Source: Rhabditophanes sp. KR3021 | Lineage: Eukaryota; Nematoda; Chromadorea; Rhabditida; Alloionematidae | NCBI GenBank assembly: GCA_963281155.1 | Contig: CAUJLY010000004.1 | Coordinates: 2,046,001 to 2,110,000, forward strand | DNA length: 64,000 bases | Direction of reading: 5' to 3' | In this document: positions 25,601 through 36,172 of the stretch, piece by piece | Layout: the number at the start of each line of letters is the position of its first letter | Numbering within the stretch: the stretch's first letter is position 1 | Program-made: the position numbers and the translations under genes | Notes under the pieces: generated by a model | What the model saw: only the letters and a program-made list of their open reading frames with translations | What the model was told of the DNA's origin: nothing | Databases searched by the model: none

Positions 25601-26771
25601 AAGTTTGGACTAATTTTTTGTTACCCATTAATCTTTCTAGTCATTTTACAACATATTTATAAATAACCTTTTGTATTTTGAGAAAAAATTGAGATGATGT
25701 AGTTGTTAGCATGAACAAAAAAAGAGAAGTACACACTACATCTACGCTTTTTCATACCAATCTCAATGAGCTCAAAAAGTGCCTATTCGAAAAAGGGACG
25801 ACTTTTTGGTGTATCCTTTTACAATTATATCATATAAATTGGTTTGATAAATGTTCTGTAGAACAACTAAAAATAAGTAAAAGCGTTTTGGGTAATGATG
25901 ATGGCATTTTTACGATTTACTTATTAATCATCTTGCGCATTTTTATTTATTTAAAGAGTTGCGAAGAGAACCTTTTTTGAAAGGGTTTAAAGTAGGCTTG
26001 CCCAAGTAGTTTATGTGGTCCTATTAAAGCATGTGATATATACTTGGAATTAATCATTTTCGTGGGTACAACAATCTTGTGCTAATTAGATATTAAAATG
26101 ATAAGCCGAGATTTATTTTTGTTTATTAATGATTTATTTATGGTTAAAGGAAATAATAAGTGATTTATTCTTCTGCGTAAATTACTCCTTTTATTTCACG
26201 CCTATCTCTTTTGCAACAAACTTTATTGCAGCAAAAAAAGATGTAAAGTATTTATTTAATAGGTTGGTCCTGAATATATTTATTTATTTGAACTTTTTGA
26301 TATTTACCTTTGATATTATCGCACTTTCCCCATTATAACAACCTCGCACCCTTTTTTTAGTACACAAGTCATCATCTCCAATAAATTATACATAATTATA
26401 TATTCAAACTAACAAAAAATCATTTGCTTTTCTCACATATCAAAAAGAGTAAAAGACAAAGAGTTGTTTGGATGGTTGAAGAAGTCTTTTTGAGCTTTCA
26501 TACTTGTCTCTTTTCTAAATCAAAAGACAAAATTTATAAGTACTTTTTTAATTAAAAACTTTTTTGACGTAACACTGTCTCGAGGAAGTTTTGACAAATT
26601 TTGAGAAGAAAAGATAAGAGATTAAATAGATTGATGTATATATGTTGGTTGTTTGAAAGAAGAAGAACGATATATTATTTATATTGAGTTAGACAAACAA
26701 TATACCGTTCATCTTAGAATATTGTTTTTCCGTAAATTGCATTTTGTTGCTTTCAGACTCTCATTGCCAAG
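22688..26771. other. Gene-free region, 4.1 kb
   Basis: Very AT-rich, no frame with coding character. It contains a short 13-nt tandem repeat at 23296-23347. It precedes the RYK gene and may hold its regulatory sequence. Confidence 0.5.
23296..23347 (+). repeat. Four tandem 13-nt units
   Basis: GTTAAAATACTTT twice, then GCTGAAATACATT and GTTGCAATACTTT. Two units are identical and two are diverged. Confidence 0.8.
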
Positions 26772-28748
26772 ATGGCATTATCAAAATGTCTATTATTATT
26801 ACTTCTATTTCCTACTCCAACTTCCCAATCATTCAACTTATTTATATCTGGGGAAGAAATGAACAGAACAATGGGAATACTAGCCGAAATGAAATACGTA
26901 GAAAAAGGAAAAGTTAATCAGTATTCAACAAAATTTCCCTATCGAATCAACGCTAACACGTCTCATGTAAATTTAAGTTGGAATTCAATGGTACGAAAAC
27001 ATCCCATTTCCTATTCTATTAAAGCTGTTTCGGAAGATTTTAATGTTGTCCCAATAATTCATATTCCGTTGCATGGTTTCTTACCACTTGAGGTTGAACA
27101 ATTTTCAGTTGAACACAGATGCACGGGAAGTAGAGCCGGTCAATTTCAGGTTCAAATTCATTTCAATATTTCATGGCCTTCTACTGAACATCCAACTTCT
27201 TTCATATTGAAACAAGAAAAAATATGTGCTTTAGGAAATTCACGGGGAAGATATATGCAAGAAGATGACGACTTTAAGCTCAATTTACCTGGGGGTGGTA
27301 TTCAAACTTTCCCAACGCCTAAGCAAGTTCTATTAATTTCATTAGGTGTTTCGACAGCTTTTTTCTTATGCATAGTTTTATTAATTTGGAGTTGTATGAG
27401 AAAAGAAACTAACAGAAAGAGATATTTTGGATCAGAAGATGGAAATACAAAATTATCCCATTTGCCTTTTATTTCTGAAAAATTATCTACCGGTTTTACA
27501 TCGATGGCATCTTCAGGAGTAGTGTCTCAGGCAAATAATACTGCTCAATATACGACTCAACAATACTTGCTTCCAACAACTTCGACACCCCGCTCCTCAA
27601 TAGGCGCACCGCCAATGTCTGCTTTCTTCAACTATTCGACAAAGGAATCCGAAATTGTGGGGGATGGCGAAGGAAGTGGTGTAAATATACAAGGCGCTTT
27701 GGCGGATCTCTATGTAGATCGGAAGCAAGTTACCGCAGCTCCTTTCACGGAGCTTGAAGGTAGGATTGGAAAAATGTATTACTTTTAATTATACCTAATT
27801 CAAGGTACGTTTGGCGAGGTACGATTCTGCTTGTGGCAAAATAATTCAAATTTATTTGCGGGATGTGACGTAGAGGATGAAGAGTTAACAGAAGGGGTTG
27901 AGAATATTCCTGTCTATTCGAAAACTCTCAAACCAACAGCAGATCACAGTCAATTTCAAAAATTTCTCAGTCAAGCTTTAGTCTTTCACAATGTCCCAGC
28001 ACACTCTAATTTGGCTAAAGTTATTGGAGCAGCTTCATTCAAACCTGATTTGTCGAAGGAATTTCCTATTCTATTTTACCGTCACGACGGGTTCGGAAAT
28101 CTAAAGAAATTCCTGATTCAATGCCGATCCAAAACGAATGTAAATAATTATGGAATTGAAGACGACAATCACTCCCAAACTTCACTGGGAAATATTTACA
28201 GTTATAACTCTTTGAGAACACACGAACTTGCATCAATTGGAAGACAAATTTTAAAAGCAATTTGCCATTTGCACAGATTAAAGGTTTTGCATAAAGATAT
28301 AGCAAGCAGAAATTGCATTGTTTACGAATCAAAAATAGGTGATAACGACAGATTATGTGTTCAAATAATGGATGATTCTCTAAGTCGTGACTTATTCCCA
28401 AATGATTACTATTGCCTAGCAAACAATGCGAATCAACCTATCAAATGGATGGCCGTTGAATCTATCAATGAACAGAAATTCACCTCTGCTTCGGATGTAT
28501 ATTCAATAGGTATTTTATTCTGGGAGTTATTTGCATGTGCGCAACAGCCTTTTGCTGATATTGAACCTGAAGAATTGGGAAATGCCTTACTTGGAGGTGT
28601 CAAATTAAGCCAATCTCATAACTGTCCTGATGAAATTTACGAAATTATGATGGCTTGCTGGAAATTGGATTTGAATGAACGACCAACTGCACTGACTTTG
28701 CTGAATAAATTGGATAAATTTTCGTATCAATTGTCAAAGTATGTTTAA
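26772..28748 (+). CDS. lin-18: RYK/Derailed/LIN-18 Wnt receptor, atypical tyrosine kinase
   Basis: Single-pass receptor that binds Wnt through its WIF domain. Exons 26772-27759 and 27805-28748 (45-nt intron), 643 aa. Order: signal peptide (1-18), WIF domain (about 20-155, N-glycosylation sites NTS and NLS), transmembrane helix (near 177-200, VLLISLGVSTAFFLCIVLLI), serine-rich linker, kinase-like domain from EGTFGEVRF. The catalytic loop reads LHKDIASRNC. The DFG position reads DDS (human RYK has DNA), followed by LSRDLFPNDYYCL and PIKWMAVES, strongly RYK-like. The expected signalling mode is non-catalytic. An acceptor-like GCTTTCAG lies 16 nt before the ATG. The gene is convergent with the lipid phosphatase, 112 nt between stops, with AATAAA near 28844. 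Confidence 0.93.
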
Positions 28749-28860
28749 GAAGATATTTAGAACAACCTTTTGGACCGGGTAATAACGTTGTTTTGTAAAG
28801 AAAAATTTTATTGTGGATTTATTATATACATTTAAACTTTATTAAATAAACTTGTTTTGT

Positions 28861-29816
28861 TTACACTTGTTCAGAGCAACCATATGTGGGGACACTTTTT
28901 TTGAAAGGCATACAATGAGTATCACCACCGATTGTGCAATCGAAAGTGACTTTTCTCACTTCATTGTTTGTTGAAGATTGTTTGTTGTTGTCAGGAAGAA
29001 AGATCTTTTTTGTTGATTTGAAGTTTTCCAAAACAAAGAAGATAACGGCTAGGCCGAAGAGTGTTCCTAACATGACACCTCCAGCAACGTCAGATAGTCG
29101 GTGCTTGAAGTCACGTACTCGAGTTAAGCAAACAAATATTGCTAAAGTTGCTGTGAAGAATTGGAGGAAAAATTTGATCGGAGAGGTTTTAATGAAACGT
29201 GCTTGTAAATAAAACTATTCAAATAAAATCAAACTTATTTATATAAACTTACTATCATTACAACGGCAAAGTAAGCCGAATGAGCAGAATGGCCGGAAGG
29301 AAAGGCGTAATGGAGGTCGGGATCAGATAAGCCGGTGCAAGTGTAATTTGATACGTAGTATTGTGAGCCGTAGGGACAGAGGACATCTAAATTTGCTGGT
29401 TTGCAAACGTCCATATAATTTGGTCTTAAGCGTGAAATTGTTCTTTTGGCTATGTTTGCAGTGACGTCAAGGAGAAGATCGCCACTCAACATTATTATGA
29501 CGAAGAAGATTGTGTTGGTTATTAAGGTTGCAAAGAAACTAAAATCTCTTTCGGCAGGGAATCGTTTAGCCCATATGAATTTAATGAATAAGAATTCAGT
29601 TGCTGGAATAATAATAGCATAGATCAAATTATAAAGCTTTGACATCGATGCAGCTGGGATGGTATCTGGTCTAAAAGGATTGTAAATCTCCACATCATTG
29701 CAAAAAAATCCTTGCTCCCTATAAGGCATACTCTTAGCCAACAAGCCTAAAGTCATAATAACAGGAATGGAAAGAAAACTCCACAAAATAATAATAGCTT
29801 TCCTAGTCAACATCAT
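28861..29816 (-). CDS. Lipid phosphate phosphatase (PAP2 family, LPP/PLPP1-3 type)
   Basis: Six-span membrane phosphatase acting on lysophosphatidate, phosphatidate and sphingosine-1-phosphate at the outer face of membranes. Exons 29816-29253 and 29214-28861 (38-nt intron, phase 0), 305 aa. The three PAP2 catalytic motifs are intact: KRTISRLRP, the PSGHSAHS block with FYLQARF after it, and TRVRDFKHRLSDV with catalytic His and Asp. NYTC in the loop between motifs is a probable N-glycosylation site. The C-terminal tail is charged and lysine-rich. An acceptor-like CTGCAAG directly abuts the ATG. Specific paralogue not assigned. Confidence 0.93.
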
Positions 29817-30239
29817 CTTGCAGCCACAATTAAATTGATGTTAATTGTATAATGTTGATCTTTAAATATACCATATTTATCAAAATGTACTTATCTTTCT
29901 ATGAAAATTTTTTTTTGTCGCTTAGAATCATTTTTAAGATAAGGTTGTCTAATGGTGTTTTATATAAATGTGTCCTATCGTATATTTGTTTTGATAAGGG
30001 CGTTTTTTGGTGCAGGGAATGTAATATTATCTATAGCCACTATTATTTGGTAGTAACAATATATAAAAAATATTATTATGGGGTAGTTAATAGTTGGTCA
30101 AATTACATACAATAAATCAAAAAAATGCTTTTATTCAATGTAAAAAGTAAAAAAACTTTAGACAAATGTGCTGGACAGCTGCAGTTTATTGCTTCTTCAT
30201 TATTTCATCGTCAATCAAATTAAAAATATGTAGTCCCAT
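29817..30239. other. Intergenic region, no gene seen
   Basis: About 0.4 kb of AT-rich sequence upstream of the lipid phosphatase gene. A plus-strand open frame here is low-complexity and unconvincing. Confidence 0.5.
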
Positions 30240-30640
30240 ATAGTAGTTTTAATAAGAATCGCAAGCAATACATTTTTTCTCATTAAGCAAACATGACTTA
30301 TAGTTCAACTCTTTCAGGATCTTGTAAATTGAGTTCTTAGAGACATTAGTTTCTTTTACCAAAGAATTAAAAGATAGCCCTTCATTCTTCATCAGGAGCA
30401 CGTCAACCGTGTATGTAAGTTCAGTTATCAAACAAAGAGACGACTAATGAATCCTTTATTGGGCAGTGTAAGCATATCTCGAGTTTTAAAATTTGCTTAC
30501 CCATTGAGAACGGAGTTCCTAATTGGAGCTCTTTTCTTGTTGATTCGCCTTGAGTCAAGATGATGCTCTTATGGCTTTGATAATAAGTCTTTACGAGAGC
30601 CACTTTATCTTTGTTAGTGTAAGTGCTCATGACAAAGTGA
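30240..30640 (-). pseudogene. Relic of a transposase N-terminal helix-turn-helix region
   Basis: Two adjoining minus-strand frames. The first reads MSTYTNKDKVALVKTYYQSH and resembles the DUF4817-type helix-turn-helix found in mariner/Tc1-like transposase genes. The second contains LSFNSLVKETNVSKNSIYKI followed by LKELNY, the second DNA-binding helix-turn-helix. A frame shift separates them and no DDE/D catalytic domain follows, so this is a fragment. Terminal inverted repeats were not found. Confidence 0.55.
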
Positions 30641-31250
30641 ATCAAATTTAAAAAATAAGATACTTTATAAACTCATTTTAGAGTAAAAATATGTTCTTAG
30701 AAAAGCGTTCATACTCCGTCAGTCGGTACCTAATGAATTTCATTTTAAAAGACCTGAAAATATGATTCTTGACACGTATTTTGTCATTAATGGCGGGATT
30801 TGGGTGATGCATGTCCTACTATAGTTATTAAGACTTACACTTCCTTCGTACCCTTAAGAATACCCTTTAGTTGCTATCTATAGTGCCGAAGGTGTACCTA
30901 TTTTGCCACCGCGAACAAATTTCAAATGATATTGTAAGAGAAGCAAGGCATTGATAGTTCTATAAGTATAGTATATTTTGTACCGACAATATCTTAACGG
31001 GAAAAATTGCATTGCATGATTCCAACAAGAAACACATTCAAATAAAGCAGTCGTAATATTTGTTATATATTTAAAATAAGCACGTCTTCAAATTTTACAT
31101 ATTCAAATATCAGAAATTAAAGGTATGTGCTGGCATTTAAAATTATGTGTTGTTCGTATAACAATCGGTAGATTAATACAATTGAACCATAATATTTATA
31201 GCTTTTTTTGAATTAGTTTTGAAACAACTATTAATATGTTGTTCGTTTAG
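30641..31250. other. Intergenic region, no gene seen
   Basis: About 0.6 kb between the transposase relic and the RING gene; I see no feature. An acceptor-like CGTTTAG abuts the RING start codon. Confidence 0.5.
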
Positions 31251-32907
31251 ATGCGGAAATCAACACAATCTAAGCTCTTTTTTAGTTGCCAAATTTGCTT
31301 TGATAACTATGAAAAAGAGCATCTTTGCTTGCTTGAATGTGGTCATGCTTTCCATAGGCATTGTATACAGGAAACTCTCAAATCTCATGGTTCTTCTTCT
31401 GCTCCTTGCCCAAATTGCCGAGTCCTTTTCAATGACATTAAACTTGCGAAAGTCTTTCTAGAAGAACATGTTATTGTTTCGACGGATGCTGAATTGGAGG
31501 AGGAGAAAAAAGAGTATTGCAAGAAGTATAATGATATCAAGAATAAATTTGAAGATTTGAAGAAAGAAGAAAGGCTATACCGCGATTATCTTGATGGCCA
31601 ACAAGCAGACCTAAGGAAACAACTGGAATTGTCCGAGTTTCATAAGATTCTTGCGGTAGCAGGACGAAAATGATTTCAAGACTTTAGCTAAATTAGTTAG
31701 ACCTGAAGACGTAATCAAAATTCCTGATTTGATAGCAGAATACAAACAAGTACGGAGTATGGCTATGAAGACACAAGGATTTGGAAAGCCATTTGATGTC
31801 GAGGATATCGAGTCAGATCCATTGGGAACGAGTGACGCCATATCTCATTCTAAAGCGTTGAATCTTTTGGCCAGGGCAAATGAACAATTAATTTACCGAG
31901 ATTCGATATTGGCTAGAAATCTTGAAGATATTGCTAATAAAGATGAAATTATCAGGTTGTTGGCCGAAACTTCAGATAATGTGACTATGAATTCGTCTAA
32001 GGTTATCAACGCTTTGTTGAAAGAGATTAAACGAGTTCAGCAAACTAAGGAAGAAGCTAATGGAGTAATCGGGAGATTCTCGAAGCATCTTGACGACATT
32101 TTAGCCATTTCAGTGGTTCGAAAAGGCCACAGCGGAGGTGCGTCACATCCTCTCGATGAGTATCATCCGTTAATTTACAAGTACAAAGAAAATGAGATTG
32201 AGATGATGATTAAAATCGATGAACTTGAAAAGAATCTAGCTGAAAAGAATGAGATTGTCAGTAGCTATGAAGGAGTTTCGGATAATACGAAAGTTAACAA
32301 TCAAAAAAAGCAGATCAAGGATTTGATTGAGCAAAATACAAAATTGAAGGAAGAGTATACTAAAGAATTGAAAAAACGAGATGATGCCCATCAAAAGAAA
32401 GAAAAAGATTTGGGAAACAAATTTGTCAATGAATATGGGGAACATCAAAAGTCTAAATCAACTATTTTGAAGCTTGAAAAGGAACTTAATGATGAAAAGA
32501 AAAAAGTTGTTCAATTAGGAAAGGAGAATGACAAAAATCAAAGGCAGGGGACGAATGCCGTGCTTTTGGGAAAGGTTGCAGATACTCTCAGTACATTAGG
32601 ATGTAGTCTTCAAAGTATCGGAGACATCACAATTCAATTGTTTAAAGATTATGAAAATTCCGAACCAGAACCCATTCAATTCATCAACAAAATGAAGTAT
32701 CTAATCTACTACTTCCAACAAAACCCACTGGATGTTGATTTGACCAAGGTGGATGGAAAAATAAATCTTCAGAAATTAGAGAATGTTTTTGAATTTTATG
32801 AAAACGCCTTCAATAATGTTGCCATGAACTGCCCACATGTAAATGCCCTTCTTAAAGATAATGAAAAGCTTAAGAATTTAATCGTCAAATTTAAGAATAA
32901 TAATTAG
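31251..32907 (+). CDS. RING-H2 finger protein with long coiled coils (putative E3 ubiquitin ligase)
   Basis: The N-terminal RING has CQICFD (C-x2-C), LECGHAFHRHC (C-x-H-x2-H-x2-C) and CPNC, all eight metal ligands present, at about residues 13-56. The rest is charged and helical with long heptad stretches, about 540 aa in total. The arrangement is reminiscent of TRAIP, but nothing outside the RING proves it. The frame breaks at 31656-31680. Either a 25-nt intron (GTAGCA to TTTCAAG) is removed, or one extra A sits in the AAAA run near 31667-31670; both options reach the same downstream frame, open from there to 32907. Start ATG at 31251, directly after an acceptor-like TTTAG. Confidence 0.75.
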
Positions 32908-35773
32908 TTTGTATTTGTCACATGTAGCTCTTAATCTGCTACTACATTAGATATTAAAAGTATTATGGCTTTAATAAATTATTTTCTCTTTGTGTTTATT
33001 AATGATCAAACTAGAATCACATATTTAAAGTTGATCAACTCGATAATATCATTGTTTTTATTAACTCTTTATGATCCTTAAATGGTATAAGATCTATATA
33101 TTGAGACATACTTTTGTTACCAAAAAACTTTATTAAAAAACATAAAATGAAAAAAGTTGCTATACACATATAAGGCACATTATGGTGAATTAGCTCCAAG
33201 GAAGTTCAATAAAACATAACTGAATTGAATCATTCAAAATTGTAAAAATAAAATACATAAATAATAAAAATTCGATTTCGTAAGTTGTTTAGGATTATAA
33301 TCGAAGTTGACGGATTCTTTATAAAAAGTGTTATTGTGTGGGTCAAGACATTGTCTATTGAGAACCAATATAGTAAATCCGGAATTGGGTTTTTGTGGAA
33401 TGTTTATGAGGGAACAGGTTGGGCAATATGGCACACATTTGACAAATCTTTCAACAGCGATTATTCTTTTAAATAAAATTTATAATAGAAAAATATTATT
33501 TACAGGTAAGTGATAATTAATTATGCGGCACAGTCGTGGTTAAAAGGTACCTCAGTTTGAGTTACCATGACATATCTAGAATTAAAAGAAAATGTATTAC
33601 AAACTGAAAATATAAGCACACCTCACGAATACAAACCATCAAAATGATAAAAGTAGAAGGTACATGCTTGTGATAATATATCTCTTAAACTAATAACAGT
33701 GTTTGTTTATACAGAAAACCTCAATAAATAATCAAAAGCTAGCACCATCCAATTTAATCACATAGAAGCAACTATCTTGATGTAGAAAGGATTAAATTTG
33801 ATTGAATATAGTTAAAGAAAGGTGCTTTTATTTGTTTAGAATAAACTTTAGCTCGCTCATTTAAAAAGAAGGTGTACATTTTTTAACTTTACAAAAGACA
33901 TATTCAGAAGGTCAATGGGTAAATAAATTTTTTTGGTGATGATGCTTGATGAAGGGACAACAAAAGTTATCCATCATTAAATTTCTTTTTTGTTAACACA
34001 TCACTTTGTAGTGATGGTAAAAAAGTTTTTGTAGGTAGAAGAATCTGAAATATGTAATAATATTCAAATAATTAATACATCATTGCGCACAACTATCTAA
34101 AGTTGTTTTGATCAAATGAAAAGAGGAAGTCTGCACAGTTTGCTACTAAAAAACTCTTTCACTAACTAAAACTTTAACCAATGCCTAATTAAGTAGAAAA
34201 TAACACCGCTTTTAAAGGTCAATGCCATTTTGGTTAGAACTGTAAAAGAGTTAAAATGATGCGGCAGGTAATAAAAGTATCATTTCAAAAAGTGCGATAG
34301 ATCAATCGAACAAATACATTTATTTATACAATTGACAGACCATTTTATGCTGTGAATAAGTGTTGTCGGAAAATAAATGACAAATCAACTATCACCACAC
34401 AAACATACATATACTTTTATTTATACAGAGAGGTAGGAAATAAATTCGAGCCTTGTCATAAATTATACCCTTCATAAGACTGCTTTCCCAAACAAAATAT
34501 GATCAAATAACTAACAAAAGTTTTTTATGCGTGCTGAATACTGCTGATAAGGATCACATATCATATTTATTTACTTTAGAAGATGATCGATTACTATTTA
34601 GATATCAATCAAATATCTTTTTCATAAATTGACCTTGTTTGATTCAGAAATTCAATCACATTCTTAATAATTTTTTATTTACAAAAATTTCAATAAATGG
34701 TACAGTTGTTTACAAACACACTAACATTGAGGGCATTAAAGTGAAGAATAAATTGGTGGTTGTACTTGGAGCTCTTCAAATTACATATATATGTATAAAT
34801 GAAGTACAGTATTCTGGATGGTGGAGTTTTGTTTTTATATTAAAATAGGAAGTTAGCTTGAACTTGTTACAAAGACGTCACTGCGAATGGGGTGATTCAA
34901 TGTTATATAATGAAATAGAATTGAAAGGTTTTACTTCAAATCGAAAATTGACCTTTTCCATAAAATGACAATTTCCTCAATTATTGTGTCATATCATTAA
35001 AACCCCTTAACATCCTGCCTAAAATTGAAACACCGTATTATCAAGTAAAGTCATATCTTCAAATAAATCTGTCTTCTTCTTCAAAATAACAAAACATTCA
35101 TTTTAATGGAAGGAAAAATATAAAATTTATCCCATTGTTTTTAATTATTTTTCTCAGTTAGCTTTGTAACAGCCAAATTGTGCAGTCTTTTGATTATTAA
35201 TTTATTTAACCCCGTCATGAAGGTCTGCTTTTTTGTTATTTTTGGCATATAATCCTATAAAGTAGATGATATGACTTCATGTGATATTTTTTGAAAGAGC
35301 CATGTCAATAAACAGCTTTAGACGGTAATCTAGGAAAATATTATTTTTACAGGAAGGAAAGTATAGGTATTTATACAACTTGCGTCAAGGATTAACCTTT
35401 TTCCATTAACAATGAATTGTGGGTGTAGGTGCAAATTTATTAAAAAAATAATACAAAAATGTTTTATGAAGCGAGAGTAAATTGTATGGGAATGATTAAT
35501 AAATTCTTCTTGCCAAGTTATTTCTTTCTTCACAGTCTTTGGTGTATTGGATGGAGAGATCTTTTCCTGGACAAACTAATTGCAATAACTTATAAGTATA
35601 TTTATAATATGAAGCGTTAGATGTTGTGTATATTTTGAAAATTGTTAACATAATTGACGATGATAAATTGACATTGGATTGGAAACAAAAGAGCTTTCTT
35701 TAGCTATATTTGACAGACATATTTATTTTGGGTGGGAGTGAAAAATAAACTTATATATTGCTTTAGAGGATCA
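32908..35773. other. Mostly gene-free region, 2.9 kb
   Basis: AT-rich. A minus-strand frame at about 33234-33470 (with VPYCPTCSLINIPQKPNSG) has some coding character, and plus-strand frames overlap it. I could not build a gene from either. Nothing else is evident up to the neuropeptide gene. Confidence 0.4.
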
Positions 35774-36172
35774 TTATCTTCTTTTCCCAAAGGACATAAA
35801 TTGACGGTCAAAATCTCCTGAGCGTTTGCCGAAGTGCATAAATTCCCGATCAAAGTCTTTCTTCTCTGGATAATGGGAGTATGCGGCCAGGGCAACGGGA
35901 CCTCTTTTCCCGAAGTGCATAAAGTTTCTGTCAAACTATAAATAACAAACAGCTATTTATAGATACAGCTATTTTTAACTTACATCATCAGATCTCTTTC
36001 CAAAGCTCATGAATTGACGATCGAATCCTGCGCCCTCGTCAAATTTAGCCGGGCCTGCTCGCTTTCCAAAGCTCATGAATTGGCGATCAAAATCACCTTC
36101 TCCGTAGACAGTTGAAATAACAGCAACAACGACCAAAGACAATAAAAGAGCTTCGAAGAACTTAACAGCCAT
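35774..36172 (-). CDS. Neuropeptide precursor with five FDRxFMxF-amide peptides
   Basis: Secreted prepropeptide. Exons 36172-35984 and 35935-35774 (48-nt intron, phase 0), 116 aa. The signal peptide (1-24) is followed by five peptide copies, each ending F-G-K-R (amidation glycine plus dibasic cleavage site): FDRQFMSF three times, FDRNFMHF and FDREFMHF once each. The spacers are short and partly acidic. Ascaris and C. elegans make related peptides (FDRDFMHF and the NLP-13 set ending IMSF or IMAF), so the gene is NLP-13-like by motif. An acceptor-like TTATTAG lies 5 nt before the ATG. Confidence 0.9.

Noticed and set aside
26653..26862. Overlapping open frame before RYK as an alternative start
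   Set aside because: It is in a different frame, and the RYK ATG at 26772 is followed directly by a good signal peptide.
29852..30115. Plus-strand open frame of 87 codons
   Set aside because: Low-complexity AT-rich sequence coding mainly I, F, Y and K, with no conserved pattern.
33234..33470. Minus-strand frame with VPYCPTC that could be a cysteine-containing exon
   Set aside because: No partner exon or start was found, and overlapping plus-strand frames are equally open; not enough to call a gene.
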